Source of the DNA: SICU01 sp038045445
GTDB lineage: Archaea > Nanobdellota > Nanobdellia > Pacearchaeales > GW2011-AR1
Direction: 5' to 3'
DNA: 64,000 nt
Assembly: GCA_038045445.1 (NCBI GenBank)
Contig: JBBSYC010000008.1
Span: 12,330 to 76,329 of the forward strand
In this document: positions 16,742 to 25,358 of the stretch, one piece after another
How the letters are laid out: the number at the start of each line of letters is the position of its first letter
How positions within the stretch are numbered: the stretch's first letter is position 1
The notes under the pieces: model-generated
Database searches by the model: none
The model's input: only the letters and a program-made list of their open reading frames with translations
What the model was told of the DNA's origin: nothing
Position numbers and translations under genes: made by a program

Positions 16742-17572
16742 ATGAAGAAAATAATTATTCTGTTTTGGAGTGCTTTTTTGATTCTTAACCTTACTAGCGG
16801 ACTATCTGTTGATTCAGTTACTGTAGACACCGTATCTCCAGGTGAAGAGGGAGTCATTAAAGTTAACTTAGATAATGATGGGAATAGAGATATAGATTTT
16901 CTTTCTTTCAGTCTAAAATTCCCTAATTCTGGAATAATTCCTTGGGGAAGTTCCGAGGCATTCATTAATACATTGAAAGAAGATGAAGAAGAAACAATTG
17001 CTTTCAAATTCAGAGTTGGAAATGACTTACCAGTTGGAACATACTCTCTTTCTTATTCTATGACTTATGAGGAAAATAATGATGAAAGGGAACAAAGTGG
17101 TACTATAGGAGTGATCGTTTCTGCTGAGCCTGAAATAGAAATAATTGCCGATACTCAAAACGCAATAATTGGATTGCAAGAAACCTTGAATCTCAGAGTC
17201 GTAAATAAAGGTCTTGCAGATGCAAGATTTGTTTATCTTTTTATAGAAAGTGAAGATATTACCTTGCTTTCTGAAAACTCGGAATACATTGGGACAATAG
17301 ATTCTGATGACTTTGAGACTAGTTCTTTTGAAGTTATTTATAACCGCAAATTTCCATTGATATCTGTTAGGGTAACTTACAAAGACTTTAACAATAAAGA
17401 ACAAGAAATAACTAAAAGTATATCTCTTAGAGCTTATACTTCTGATGAAGCAATAGAGAAAGGTATTTTAAAGAAAAACAATGTGCCTCTCTATGTCGGA
17501 ATTGTTTTATTATTGGTTATATTGTGGATTGTATATAGAACTCTTAGAAGAAGACATAAAAACAAAAACTAA
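16742..17572 (+). CDS. Secreted NEW3/COG1361-like protein with C-terminal membrane anchor
   Basis: About 276 residues from ATG 16742. An N-terminal signal peptide (KKIIILFWSAFLILNLTSG) is followed by two beta-rich domains (about 30-130 and 130-235) that resemble the NEW3/CARDB surface domains. One C-terminal helix (YVGIVLLLVILWIVYRTL) with a basic tail anchors it in the membrane, so the bulk faces outside. An in-frame TTG at 16730 is a less likely start. It lies between the ABC ATPase and the permeases, with a divergent paralog after them, and is probably an outer partner of the transporter. The family function is unknown. Confidence 0.7.
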   Translation: MKKIIILFWSAFLILNLTSGLSVDSVTVDTVSPGEEGVIKVNLDNDGNRDIDFLSFSLKFPNSGIIPWGSSEAFINTLKEDEEETIAFKFRVGNDLPVGTYSLSYSMTYEENNDEREQSGTIGVIVSAEPEIEIIADTQNAIIGLQETLNLRVVNKGLADARFVYLFIESEDITLLSENSEYIGTIDSDDFETSSFEVIYNRKFPLISVRVTYKDFNNKEQEITKSISLRAYTSDEAIEKGILKKNNVPLYVGIVLLLVILWIVYRTLRRRHKNKN

Positions 17573-17596
17573 AGGTCTTTTTTGGAGGAAAACTGA

Positions 17597-18817
17597 ATGA
17601 TTGTAGATTACATTTCCATTGCTTTTAGAAATCTAAGGCGTAGGGGAATAAGGAGTTGGTTGACACTTATAGGAATTTTTATAGGCATTGCAACAGTGGT
17701 TTCATTAATAAGCTTGGGAGGTGGATTAAAAGAAGCTATTCTCTCTCAATTTGGAGCTGGTTCAACAGAGGTGATTGAAATTCAAGCAGGAGGACTTAAT
17801 TCTTTTGGACCTCCCGGAACAAGTGTTGCTAATCCTTTGACTACTGAAGATGTCAAAGCAATTGAAAGACTAAATTCTGTCGAAAGTGCGATTGGTAGGC
17901 ACATTGTTACGGTAAAGGTTGAATTTAATGATCATTTGATAATAGCATCCGCTACTGATGTACCTGAAGGTTCTGAAAAAGAAATCAGTTACGAGATAAT
18001 GGGTGTTGAACCTTTAGATGGAAAATTGTTAGATGATGAAGATATAGGGAGTGTTGTATTGGGAAATAATTTTTATTTAGAAGATAAAAGCGGTTTTGAA
18101 AAACCAGTAAGGGTTGGAAACAGCATAAAAATAAATGGAAAAAATTATGATGTGCAAGGAATATTAAAAAAAGAAGGAAGTTTTATCTTTGACCAAATAA
18201 TAATATTCAATGAAGATGATTTGAAAGAGATTTCGAACTATGGAGAGACTGTTGACTTTATAGAGGTCAAAGTTAAAAATAGAGAACTTATTGACTCTGC
18301 TGAAAAAGATATCGAAGATTTATTGAGAGATAGAAGGAATGTAAAAATTGGAGAGGAAGACTTTGAGGTCTCTACTCCTGAAGCTTCTTTATCAACGGTA
18401 AACCAGATACTTACTGGAATACAAATTTTTGTTGCGATGATAGCTATTATTTCAATAATTGTGGGATCTTTAGGGATTGTGAACACCATGACTACATCGG
18501 TTCTTGAAAGAGTTAAAGAAATTGGTATAATGAAAGCAATTGGTGCAAAAAATTCTGATATATTTTACCAATTTTTCATAGAGGCAGGACTATTAGGACT
18601 TGTTGGGGGAGTTGTTGGAATATTGTTTGGAATATCCATAGGATATTTTGGAACATTTACTATAAACTCCTTTCTTGGAGCTTCAACATCTCCTCAAATA
18701 AACTGGAGCCTTATTATTATAACATTTTTGGGAAGTTTCTGCATAGGAGCAATATCGGGGATAATTCCGGCGATAAGAGCTGCAAATCTAAAACCTGTGG
18801 AGGCATTGAGAAGTTAA
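17597..18817 (+). CDS. MacB/FtsX-type ABC transporter permease, copy 1
   Basis: A 406-residue permease with the MacB layout: one N-terminal helix (RSWLTLIGIFIGIATVVSLI), a large outer MacB_PCD domain (about 45-265), then three helices near the C terminus (from about 275, 325 and 370). The cytoplasmic loop SVLERVKEIGIMKAIGA is the coupling helix that meets the ATPase. The last residues NLKPVEALRS are typical. Such transporters act mechanically on periplasmic or outer substrates such as lipids or peptides. It is followed directly by a second permease, with which it shares 60 identical bases. Confidence 0.88.
   Translation: MIVDYISIAFRNLRRRGIRSWLTLIGIFIGIATVVSLISLGGGLKEAILSQFGAGSTEVIEIQAGGLNSFGPPGTSVANPLTTEDVKAIERLNSVESAIGRHIVTVKVEFNDHLIIASATDVPEGSEKEISYEIMGVEPLDGKLLDDEDIGSVVLGNNFYLEDKSGFEKPVRVGNSIKINGKNYDVQGILKKEGSFIFDQIIIFNEDDLKEISNYGETVDFIEVKVKNRELIDSAEKDIEDLLRDRRNVKIGEEDFEVSTPEASLSTVNQILTGIQIFVAMIAIISIIVGSLGIVNTMTTSVLERVKEIGIMKAIGAKNSDIFYQFFIEAGLLGLVGGVVGILFGISIGYFGTFTINSFLGASTSPQINWSLIIITFLGSFCIGAISGIIPAIRAANLKPVEALRS
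18494..18553 (+). repeat. 60-bp identical block, copy in permease 1
   Basis: Bases from acatcggttcttgaaagag onward are identical over 60 positions to 19703-19762 in permease 2. They encode the coupling-helix loop. The rest of the two genes is much less alike, which suggests recent conversion or strong constraint on this loop. Confidence 0.75.
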
Positions 18818-20029
18818 ATGGTAAATAAAGAATTAATAAAATATTCTCTTAAACATATCTCTCATAGAAAAGCGAGGAGTTTTCTCACAATATTCTCTAT
18901 ACTTGTAGGAATCTCGACTATATTCATATTTGTTAGTTTTGGACAAGGTTTATTTGATTATGTTAATGAAATAAAAACTAGCTCCGGTGCAGATAAAGTT
19001 ACTATAATTCCTAAAGGAATCGGCGCACCTGGATTGGATAACACTTTCTTTTTAACTGAAGAAGATATAAGAACTGTTGAAAAAACTTCGGGGGTTTATG
19101 AAGCGACTGGAATGTACTCCAAGGCCGCTGAAGTTACCAAGGGCAGAACAAAAAAATTTGTTTTTTTATTAGGATATGATCCTGATAAAGCTGACTTAAT
19201 CAAAGAAGTATTCTCAATAGATGTTGATACTGGAAGAGACCTTAGGCAGAGTGATGATGCAAGGGTAGTTTTAGGACATAATTATCAATTAGATAAAAAA
19301 ATATTTCCTAATGGTCTGACTTTAAATGATAATTTGGAAGTTCAAGGTCAGAAGCTAAGAATTGTAGGATTTTTTGAGGAAGTTGGAAATCCTCAGGATG
19401 ATTCTAATGTTTATATAACAACAGATTATTTTGAGAAATTATATTTTAATAGTTCTAAAAAATTTAACCAGATAATTGCAAGGGTTGACGCAGATAATAT
19501 TGAGAGCACCATACAAAAAATTGAATCTGGACTCAGAAAATCAAGAAATCTTGAAAAAGGAAAAGAAGATTTTTTTGTAGCTTCTTTTGAAGAACTTTTG
19601 GAACAGTTTACTCAAGCGCTAGATTATATTGTTTATTTTGTTATATTTATTGCGCTTATTTCCGTAGTAGTTTCAGCCGTGAACACTGCAAATACTACAA
19701 TAACATCGGTTCTTGAAAGAGTTAAAGAAATTGGTATAATGAAAGCAATTGGTGCAAAAAATAAAGAAATCTTTGCAATATTTGTCTTTGAGGCAGGATT
19801 TTTGGGATTTATTGCTGGACTTTTGGGAATCATTTTAGGATTTATTATAACCTCTATTGCCGGTGCTTTTCTTGATGCACAAGGATGGGGGTTTCTAAGC
19901 CCTCATTACTCTTGGCAACTATTTATTGGATGCATCCTATTTGCTACATTGACTGGGGCAATATCTGGAATAATTCCCGCTTGGAGAGCTTCAAAAATAA
20001 GACCGGTTAGAGCACTTCGCTATGAATAA
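18818..20029 (+). CDS. MacB/FtsX-type ABC transporter permease, copy 2
   Basis: A 403-residue paralog of the preceding gene, starting at the ATG right after its TAA. Layout is the same: an N-terminal helix (FLTIFSILVGISTIFIFVSF), an outer domain (about 45-260), and three C-terminal helices. The coupling loop ITSVLERVKEIGIMKAIGA and the end IRPVRALRYE match the family. With the ATPase dimer, permeases 1 and 2 could form a heterodimeric transporter. Its stop lies in the converging COG1361-like gene. Confidence 0.88.
   Translation: MVNKELIKYSLKHISHRKARSFLTIFSILVGISTIFIFVSFGQGLFDYVNEIKTSSGADKVTIIPKGIGAPGLDNTFFLTEEDIRTVEKTSGVYEATGMYSKAAEVTKGRTKKFVFLLGYDPDKADLIKEVFSIDVDTGRDLRQSDDARVVLGHNYQLDKKIFPNGLTLNDNLEVQGQKLRIVGFFEEVGNPQDDSNVYITTDYFEKLYFNSSKKFNQIIARVDADNIESTIQKIESGLRKSRNLEKGKEDFFVASFEELLEQFTQALDYIVYFVIFIALISVVVSAVNTANTTITSVLERVKEIGIMKAIGAKNKEIFAIFVFEAGFLGFIAGLLGIILGFIITSIAGAFLDAQGWGFLSPHYSWQLFIGCILFATLTGAISGIIPAWRASKIRPVRALRYE
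19703..19762 (+). repeat. 60-bp identical block, copy in permease 2
   Basis: Partner of the block at 18494-18553; see that entry. Confidence 0.75.
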
Positions 20030-20892
20030 TTTTGTTTTGAAGTTCTTATTAAATGTTTAATATGATGTCTTACTTTTCTTCTTGATAAGTACAGATAAAT
20101 AATTATCCCTATAACTGCAAGCCACAAAATAACTTGGCCTATTGAAACTGAAGATTTTTTCCTTGTGTTCTCAAAAGCTAATTCGCTGAATAAAAGCTCT
20201 TTAGTTAGCGAACGGCGTTCACCTATCTCATCATTGTATTGTAAATTTATAATTATTGACCCTGAATTTAAGCTTGCATCAAAAGTAATTGTTGTATCTT
20301 CATTTGAATCAAGCTCCCCTAAAATCTTTACATGACTTCCTTCGATTAAAGCATTATCTTGCTCGGGTACTTCCAAAGTAATCGCTCTTGCATTTTTCTC
20401 TCCTATATTAACTACTCCGAGAATCAATTTATTTGTTGAAAATGAATAACTATCTAAGGTCACGATAAAATCTGTTCGCACCTCTTCAACAGATATATTG
20501 AAATCTGTAATCTTTGTCAATGAGGATTCTCCGTTCAACCAAGTCTTCAAACTAACTTTTTGGTCTCCATCTAATGCATTTGAATCCACCCTTACTTTAT
20601 AAGGAATCATCCAAAAAGAATTATAATCTCTCTGATATGTCCCTCCTTTTATTACTTGCATCTTTGAATATCCTGAATCAAGTGTGAATGGATATTCTTC
20701 TAAAAATTCTAAATTTATTATTCCACATTCTGGATTTTCGGTGCCCGTAATCTGAAAAAGCAACTTTACCGTTTCCCCTGGAACTGCTGAAGAAGGATCT
20801 TGATTCACAAGCGATGGTGTTAAAACACATAAAGCGGAAGAAAATTCAATCATTGTTAAAACAAAAGTGAAAATTATCAAAACCTTTTTCAT
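20020..20892 (-). CDS. Secreted NEW3/COG1361-like membrane-anchored protein, paralog
   Basis: A 290-residue protein with signal peptide (MKKVLIIFTFVLTMIEFSS), two beta-rich outer domains and a C-terminal anchor (ILWLAVIGIIIYLYLSRR) with a basic cytoplasmic tail. It starts at ATG 20890-20892 and ends with TAG at 20020-20022, overlapping the end of permease 2 by 10 bases. Layout matches the protein at 16742, though sequence likeness is low. Two cysteines near residues 21 and 57 could form a disulfide. Its flanking position suggests a role with the same transporter. Confidence 0.68.
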   Translation of the reverse strand: MKKVLIIFTFVLTMIEFSSALCVLTPSLVNQDPSSAVPGETVKLLFQITGTENPECGIINLEFLEEYPFTLDSGYSKMQVIKGGTYQRDYNSFWMIPYKVRVDSNALDGDQKVSLKTWLNGESSLTKITDFNISVEEVRTDFIVTLDSYSFSTNKLILGVVNIGEKNARAITLEVPEQDNALIEGSHVKILGELDSNEDTTITFDASLNSGSIIINLQYNDEIGERRSLTKELLFSELAFENTRKKSSVSIGQVILWLAVIGIIIYLYLSRRKVRHHIKHLIRTSKQNYS

Positions 20893-20936
20893 ATCATTAT
20901 TTGGGGATTTGTACTTATAAATGTTGCAGAAATTAT

Positions 20937-21070
20937 ATCAAAAAATCGATGCAACACCACGCACTTTAGTGTGTGGTTTGATTGTTGCTCGATTTTTGGA
21001 TGCTCAAAGTTTCACCACACACTAAAGTGCGTGGTTTTACTGAGACACTTTGACATGAAAATTTATAAAG
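20937..21070 (+). mobile_element. IS200/IS605-like palindromic repeat (MITE/PATE candidate)
   Basis: Two copies of a 22-base hairpin-forming sequence in opposite orientation: accacgcactttagtgtgtg at 20948 onward and accacacactaaagtgcgtg near 21014, perfect reverse complements over ACCACGCACTTTAGTGTGTGGT. Around the first copy, outer arms (caaaaaatcgatgcaac and gttgctcgatttttgg) can also pair. The right part, followed by gacactttgacatgaaaattt, recurs at 44641 in another gene. Short subterminal hairpins with no transposase are what one sees in non-autonomous IS200/IS605-derived elements. It sits right before the promoter of the ribosomal operon. Confidence 0.6.
21060..21070 (+). promoter_or_regulatory. 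TATA box of the L21e/RNAP/ribosomal operon
   Basis: aatttataaag lies about 35-40 bases before the ATG at 21103 and overlaps the right end of the palindromic repeat, so the repeat forms part of the promoter region. Confidence 0.5.
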
Positions 21071-21102
21071 TGTTGATTGTTACAGGTTTGAAAGAGGACA
21101 AA

Positions 21103-21309
21103 ATGACAAGTAAGTGTGTTTATTGTAAGACTGAACTAACTGATGGTAGGGCCGTGGATGTTTGCACTCCTTGTGGTAGAGGAATTTGGGGAGAGAAGAT
21201 GTTTCAAGCAATAATCTCTAACATGGGTACTGCAAGAGATAAGGGAGACTTGTATCAAGGAAGTGTTACATCTCTTAAACCCTCACAAGGTTCTACGGAA
21301 GCTTTTTAA
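21103..21309 (+). CDS. Small zinc-finger-like protein
   Basis: A 68-residue protein with two CxxC pairs, CVYCKTELTDGRAVDVCTPC (residues about 5-24), fit for one zinc ion. The rest is short and unstructured. It starts at ATG 21103 after a GAAAGAGGA ribosome-binding tract; a longer frame reaches into the palindromic repeat and is not favoured. It lies 22 nt before L21e at the head of the operon. Function unknown; nucleic-acid or ribosome association is plausible by context. Confidence 0.6.
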   Translation: MTSKCVYCKTELTDGRAVDVCTPCGRGIWGEKMFQAIISNMGTARDKGDLYQGSVTSLKPSQGSTEAF

Positions 21310-21331
21310 AGGTAACCTCACCAGATATTTC

Positions 21332-21598
21332 ATGTTAACCAACAAGAAAATTAGGTCTAGAGGAAAGATATCTCTCACTAAATATTTTCAACAGTTTGAC
21401 GAGGGAGATAGCGTTGCTGTCGTGAGAGACTTAACTGTTCAGAGCCCTGGTTTTCCATCTAGAATCCAGGGAAGAACTGGCGTTGTAATTGAAAAGAGAG
21501 GAACTTCTTATGTGATTTTAGTAAAAGACTTTACAAGAGATAAGGTTTACATAGTAAGACCTGTTCATTTAAAGAAAATAGAGGTAATTAAAAAATGA
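21332..21598 (+). CDS. rpl21e: Ribosomal protein L21e
   Basis: An 88-residue protein with IRSRGKISLTKYFQQF near the start and GFPSRIQGRTGVVIEKRG in the middle, the core of L21e, ending with PVHLKKIEVIKK. The HGFR-type stretch usual at the N terminus is missing, so it is a few residues short. ATG 21332 fits; longer frames begin within the previous gene. The four-base overlap with rpoF (ATGA) and the order L21e-rpoF-DUF655 are a widely kept archaeal arrangement. Confidence 0.92.
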   Translation: MLTNKKIRSRGKISLTKYFQQFDEGDSVAVVRDLTVQSPGFPSRIQGRTGVVIEKRGTSYVILVKDFTRDKVYIVRPVHLKKIEVIKK

Positions 21599-21894
21599 TT
21601 CTTAAAATGACTCCTGTTCACTTGGGCGAGGTTATAGAACTTGCAGGAGACTTGGAGTCTAAACCTGAGTTGAGAGATTATCTTAAAGAATTTTCTAAAT
21701 TGGATAAAAAGAAAGCAGATTCTCTGATTGAGGGTCTTCGGGCTATTGGAAACCCTAAAATAAAAGAAGAATCAATGGTCAAAATTGCAGACATTATTCC
21801 TCGCGATGCTGAAGAAATTTCTAAAATATTTAATGATACCTCTCTTAGCGAGAAAGAAATAGAAGAGATTTTATCGGTGGTTAAGGAGTACTGA
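21595..21894 (+). CDS. rpoF: RNA polymerase subunit F (Rpb4)
   Basis: A 99-residue helical protein of the Rpb4/F17 family, with LREL-like EVIELAGDLE opening, a middle RDYLKEFSKLDKKKADSLI, and the end KIADIIPRDAEEI followed by LSEKEIEEIL. It forms the polymerase stalk with subunit E. The start overlaps the L21e stop, and the DUF655 gene follows after two bases. Confidence 0.88.
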   Translation: MILKMTPVHLGEVIELAGDLESKPELRDYLKEFSKLDKKKADSLIEGLRAIGNPKIKEESMVKIADIIPRDAEEISKIFNDTSLSEKEIEEILSVVKEY

Positions 21895-21896
21895 AC

Positions 21897-22436
21897 ATGA
21901 TAAAGAAAGATGATTATGCTTTAGTATTAGACTATCTTGCGAATGGTTATCCTTTGTCTGGCAACATGAAATCAGTAGTCCAAGCTATAGGAATTCAACA
22001 TCTTGCTTTGCTTGAATTGGCACCAGTAAGGGGTGCTCAGATAGACATCAAGGAAAAGGTTTATATAGGTCCTGAAAGGAGAGACAAGATATACTATATT
22101 ATCGGCAGGTTACGTGTCGATAAGCTTACAGAGACCGCGAAGATCCAGCTACAAGAGTTTGTCGAGGGACATGTTGGGGAGCATGAACAAGAATTTGTTA
22201 AATTCTTTAATACTGCTCAGGCAATAAATACAAGATTGCATCAACTTGAACTTCTACCCGGATTTGGACGCAAACATACTCAAGAGTTGCTTAACTCAAG
22301 AAACGAAAAACAGTTTGAATCTTTTGAGGAGATAAGGCAAAGAGTAAAAAGTGTACCTGACCCAAAAAAAGCTATTGAAAGAAGGATTATCGAGGAATTG
22401 ACTGAAAATCCGAGACAAAGATTGTTTGTAATGTAA
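21897..22436 (+). CDS. DUF655 RNA-binding protein (COG1491)
   Basis: A 179-residue protein with the DUF655 layout: an OB-like N-terminal domain (DYALVLDYLANGYPL, then IGPERRDKIYYIIGRL) and a helix-hairpin-helix-like part around LELLPGFGRKHTQELL (near 118). The family is universal in archaea and sits next to rpoF and L21e, as here. Its role in translation or RNA work is not settled. Confidence 0.88.
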   Translation: MIKKDDYALVLDYLANGYPLSGNMKSVVQAIGIQHLALLELAPVRGAQIDIKEKVYIGPERRDKIYYIIGRLRVDKLTETAKIQLQEFVEGHVGEHEQEFVKFFNTAQAINTRLHQLELLPGFGRKHTQELLNSRNEKQFESFEEIRQRVKSVPDPKKAIERRIIEELTENPRQRLFVM

Positions 22437-22437
22437 T

Positions 22438-22941
22438 ATGGCAGAAGAAAAAATAAAGAAAGAACCTAAAGAGCAGAAGCAAAAGCACCAGAAGGAAGAA
22501 GACTTGCTGGAATCACTTGTAAGAATTCATGGAAGAGACATTCCAGGAAACAAAAAGGTTTATCCTGGACTTAAACACATTAGAGGAGTTTCATGGACAA
22601 TTTCTAATGCAATATGCAGAATACTGGGAATAGATAAAAAAATGAGAATCTCTGAGCTTTCTAAAGAAGACATAGAAAAAATAGAGTCATTCTTGCAAAA
22701 ACCTATTCTTTATGAATATTTAAAAAATAGACGTAAGGATTATGATACTGGAGAATCAAAACATTTGTTGACTAATGAACTCGATATGGCTAAGGATTTT
22801 GACATTAAACGTATGAGACAAATAAAAAGTTATAAGGGTATGCGTCATGCACTTAAACAGCCGGTTAGAGGACAGCGTACAAGAAGCCACTTTAGAACAA
22901 CTGGCGTTGCAGTGGGGGTAAAAAAAAGTAAAGTAAAATGA
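22438..22941 (+). CDS. rps13: Ribosomal protein S13
   Basis: A 167-residue uS13 with a lysine-rich N-terminal extension of about 35 residues, a helix-turn-helix core (GVSWTISNAICRILGI near 53), and the C-terminal signature YKGMRHALKQPVRGQRTRSH near 133. It contacts the head of the small subunit and the P-site tRNA. It starts one base after the DUF655 stop and overlaps S4 by four bases. Confidence 0.96.
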   Translation: MAEEKIKKEPKEQKQKHQKEEDLLESLVRIHGRDIPGNKKVYPGLKHIRGVSWTISNAICRILGIDKKMRISELSKEDIEKIESFLQKPILYEYLKNRRKDYDTGESKHLLTNELDMAKDFDIKRMRQIKSYKGMRHALKQPVRGQRTRSHFRTTGVAVGVKKSKVK

Positions 22942-23402
22942 TTCGTAAAAAAAATAAATTTTCGTGGCCTCGTAAACTTTACGATAAGGCAAGAATTTCT
23001 GAAGAAAATAAACTTGTCGAAGAGTATGGTCTGAAAAATAAAAGAGAGATTTGGAAAGCAGAAGCAAAGATAAAGTACTATCGCAATAGAGCTAAGTTTC
23101 TTATTAATTCTTCAGGAGAAGATCAGAACAGATTCTTTGAGAAACTGAAAGCAATGGGTTTGTTAGTTAATAATATTGCAGATGTTCTTGCTTTAAATAA
23201 AGAGGATTTGCTTAAAAGAAGATTATCTACGGTGGTATGGAAAAAAGGGCTTGCAAACACTGCAAAACAAGCAAGACAGTTCATAGTTCACAAAAAAATA
23301 TTTGTTGGAGAAAATGCTGTAAACACTCCAAGTTATATTGTCTCTGTCGACTCAGAGAACAACATTACCTTAAGAAATAAAAATTCGGAGGCTAAAAAAT
23401 GA
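22938..23402 (+). CDS. rps4: Ribosomal protein S4
   Basis: A 154-residue archaeal uS4. The N-terminal part (NKFSWPRKLYDKARISEEN) is followed by the S4 RNA-binding domain with RRLSTVVWKKGLANTAKQA near 95 and HKKIFVGENAVNTPSYIV near 118. It starts assembly of the 30S body. Overlaps with S13 and S11 by four bases each show a tightly packed operon. Confidence 0.95.
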   Translation: MIRKKNKFSWPRKLYDKARISEENKLVEEYGLKNKREIWKAEAKIKYYRNRAKFLINSSGEDQNRFFEKLKAMGLLVNNIADVLALNKEDLLKRRLSTVVWKKGLANTAKQARQFIVHKKIFVGENAVNTPSYIVSVDSENNITLRNKNSEAKK

Positions 23403-23863
23403 CTGAAGAAAATAAAGTTGTTGAAGAAGCAGTAGCTGAAGAACAATCGGTTGAAAATTCTCGTGAAAATGAAAAGGGAGAGAAGTCAGAAGTTGTTCCT
23501 GGAATTGCTTATGTTTTTGGGTCATATAATAATACAATTGTTCATATAACTGATTTGTCTGGAAGCACCATAACTAGAATAAGTGGTGGAATGATTACAA
23601 AACATAGCAGACTTAAAGCAAATCCTACTACAGCCATGTTCGTTGCTAAAAGGGCGGCAGAGTTTGCTCGTGATGCTGGAATAAATGCCTTATATATAAG
23701 AACTCGTGGAAAAACTAATTCTCCTGGAATAGGGCCTGGTGCTCATGCCGCAGTCAAGACCTTAAGCAAAGAAGGTTTCAAGATACTTGGGGTTTTGGAC
23801 ACTCACCGAGTTCCTAGAGGCGGACCTAAAAAGAAAGGAGGCAAGAGAGGAAGAAGGGTTTAA
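23399..23863 (+). CDS. rps11: Ribosomal protein S11
   Basis: A 154-residue uS11 with a Glu-rich N-terminal extension of about 28 residues and the conserved body GIAYVFGSYNNTIVHITDL, AAEFARDAGINALYIRTRG and the basic tail RVPRGGPKKKGGKRGRR. It forms the platform of the small subunit near the mRNA exit. Usual order S13-S4-S11-rpoD is kept. Confidence 0.96.
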   Translation: MTEENKVVEEAVAEEQSVENSRENEKGEKSEVVPGIAYVFGSYNNTIVHITDLSGSTITRISGGMITKHSRLKANPTTAMFVAKRAAEFARDAGINALYIRTRGKTNSPGIGPGAHAAVKTLSKEGFKILGVLDTHRVPRGGPKKKGGKRGRRV

Positions 23864-23888
23864 AAGTCCTTCTTCTGAATAAAGCAAT

Positions 23889-24587
23889 ATGGAAATAATA
23901 ATTAAAACTCCAGAGAGACTAATTGTTAGAACTGCGATAAACTATTCTTTGTTGAATGCAATCAGAAGAAGTGTTGAAGAGATTCCAACTTTAGCAATTG
24001 ATGAGGTTGAGATATTTAGAAATGGTTCTGCACTTTATGATGAAGTTCTCGCTCATAGAATAGGTCTTGTCCCTATAAAAAATGATAATAAAATTTCTAG
24101 TAAAACTACTAGTACTGCATCGTTGAAGAAAGTTGGACCAGGAACTGTTTATTCCGGAGACTTTAAAGGAGATTTGAATGTTGTTTATGACTCGATTCCT
24201 TTAACAATATTAGAAAAAGACCAAGAATTAGAGTTAATTGCTACAGCTTCTGTAGGAACCGGTCTGAATCATACAAAGCACGTTCCAGGGTTGATATATT
24301 ACAGAAACTTATTTGAAGTAAAATCGGGAAATGTAAAAATAGATTCAATAATTCAGGAATCTTCTGGAGCAATAAAACCGGAGAAAAAAGGAAATAAGTG
24401 GATCTGCGATCTTAGCGACTTGCAGTCAAATGAGATTAAAAGACTCGACAATGATTCTATCTCTGATAGTTCCGAATTTCTTCTTTTTGTAGAATCTTTT
24501 GGAATCCTTGAAGCTGATAAAATATTGGCGAAAGCAGTAGAAGTCTTACAAAGCAATGTTGAAGCTTTTGAAGAATATTTAAAGTAA
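23889..24587 (+). CDS. rpoD: RNA polymerase subunit D (Rpb3)
   Basis: A 232-residue subunit D: NYSLLNAIRRSVEEIPTLAI near 19 and LAHRIGLVPI near 53 are the dimerisation motifs of the alpha/Rpb3 family, and the end FVESFGILEADKILAKAVEV is typical. The cysteine-rich 3Fe-4S/4Fe-4S domain of some archaeal D subunits is not seen, the insertion region being free of the needed cysteines. It seeds assembly with L, N and P. Confidence 0.94.
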   Translation: MEIIIKTPERLIVRTAINYSLLNAIRRSVEEIPTLAIDEVEIFRNGSALYDEVLAHRIGLVPIKNDNKISSKTTSTASLKKVGPGTVYSGDFKGDLNVVYDSIPLTILEKDQELELIATASVGTGLNHTKHVPGLIYYRNLFEVKSGNVKIDSIIQESSGAIKPEKKGNKWICDLSDLQSNEIKRLDNDSISDSSEFLLFVESFGILEADKILAKAVEVLQSNVEAFEEYLK

Positions 24588-24588
24588 A

Positions 24589-24957
24589 ATGATAAGCAAT
24601 ACATCTCTAGCAAAAAGAACAAAGAAAAAAATGGATCCTTATTTAGTGGATACTATTTTTGCTGCGAAACGGGCTAAAGGGTGGGCAAAACTAGCGCAAG
24701 TGATATCTGGTTCCAGGAGAAAATATTCTAATGTTAACTTGGGTAGAATAGAAAAAGATTCATCTGATGAAAAAACAGTGATAGTTCCTGGAAAGGTTCT
24801 TGGAAGTGGTAATCTTTCAAATGGAAAAAGAATTTGTGCAATCTACTTTTCAATGTCTGCTATAAATAAAATAAAAAAAAGTAAAGGAGAAGCTGTAAAT
24901 CTTATAGATGAAATCAAAAAAAATCCTTCTGCAGAGGGGGTTAGAATAATAAGATGA
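24589..24957 (+). CDS. rpl18e: Ribosomal protein L18e
   Basis: A 122-residue L18e/L15-like protein. ARKLAEALK-type helices near 27-45 (FAAKRAKGWAKLAQVIS) and TVIVPGKVLGSGNLSNGK near 63 are family marks. Starts one base after the rpoD stop and overlaps L13 by four. Confidence 0.93.
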   Translation: MISNTSLAKRTKKKMDPYLVDTIFAAKRAKGWAKLAQVISGSRRKYSNVNLGRIEKDSSDEKTVIVPGKVLGSGNLSNGKRICAIYFSMSAINKIKKSKGEAVNLIDEIKKNPSAEGVRIIR

Positions 24958-25358
24958 ATAAATTGGTTATTGATGGCACAAATTCAATTTTGGGTCGCCT
25001 TGCGAGTCGTGTTGCTAAACAAGCACTGCTTGGAAAAGAAGTTTTTGTAGTTAACTGTGAAAAATCAGTTATTTCTGGAAACAGAAAAGTTATTTTTGAA
25101 AAGTATAGGTCCATTAGATCTAAGGGTGGTTCTTCTCAGAAAGGTCCTTTATTTCCCACTAAACCTGCTGCGATAGTCAAAAGAACAATTAGGGGAATGT
25201 TATCCCATAAGCAAGATAGAGGCGCTTCTGCTCTTAAGAGAATCAAATGTTATGAAGGATTGCCAAAAGAATTTACAGAATCTAAATTAGAAGATGCACC
25301 TCAGTCTAAGGGTCTTGTAACAGTTACATTGAAAGAAGTTAGCGAGGAATTAAGATGA
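24954..25358 (+). CDS. rpl13: Ribosomal protein L13
   Basis: A 134-residue uL13 with DGTNSILGRLASRVAKQALL at the start, EKSVISGNRKVIFEKYRS near 30, and RTIRGMLSHKQDRGASAL near 80. It binds the 23S rRNA early in assembly. It overlaps the genes on either side by four bases. Confidence 0.95.
   Translation: MNKLVIDGTNSILGRLASRVAKQALLGKEVFVVNCEKSVISGNRKVIFEKYRSIRSKGGSSQKGPLFPTKPAAIVKRTIRGMLSHKQDRGASALKRIKCYEGLPKEFTESKLEDAPQSKGLVTVTLKEVSEELR

Noticed and set aside
20971..21102. Longer start for the zinc protein reaching into the palindromic repeat
   Set aside because: The added residues are translated repeat; the TATA box at about 21060-21070 would then lie inside the gene.
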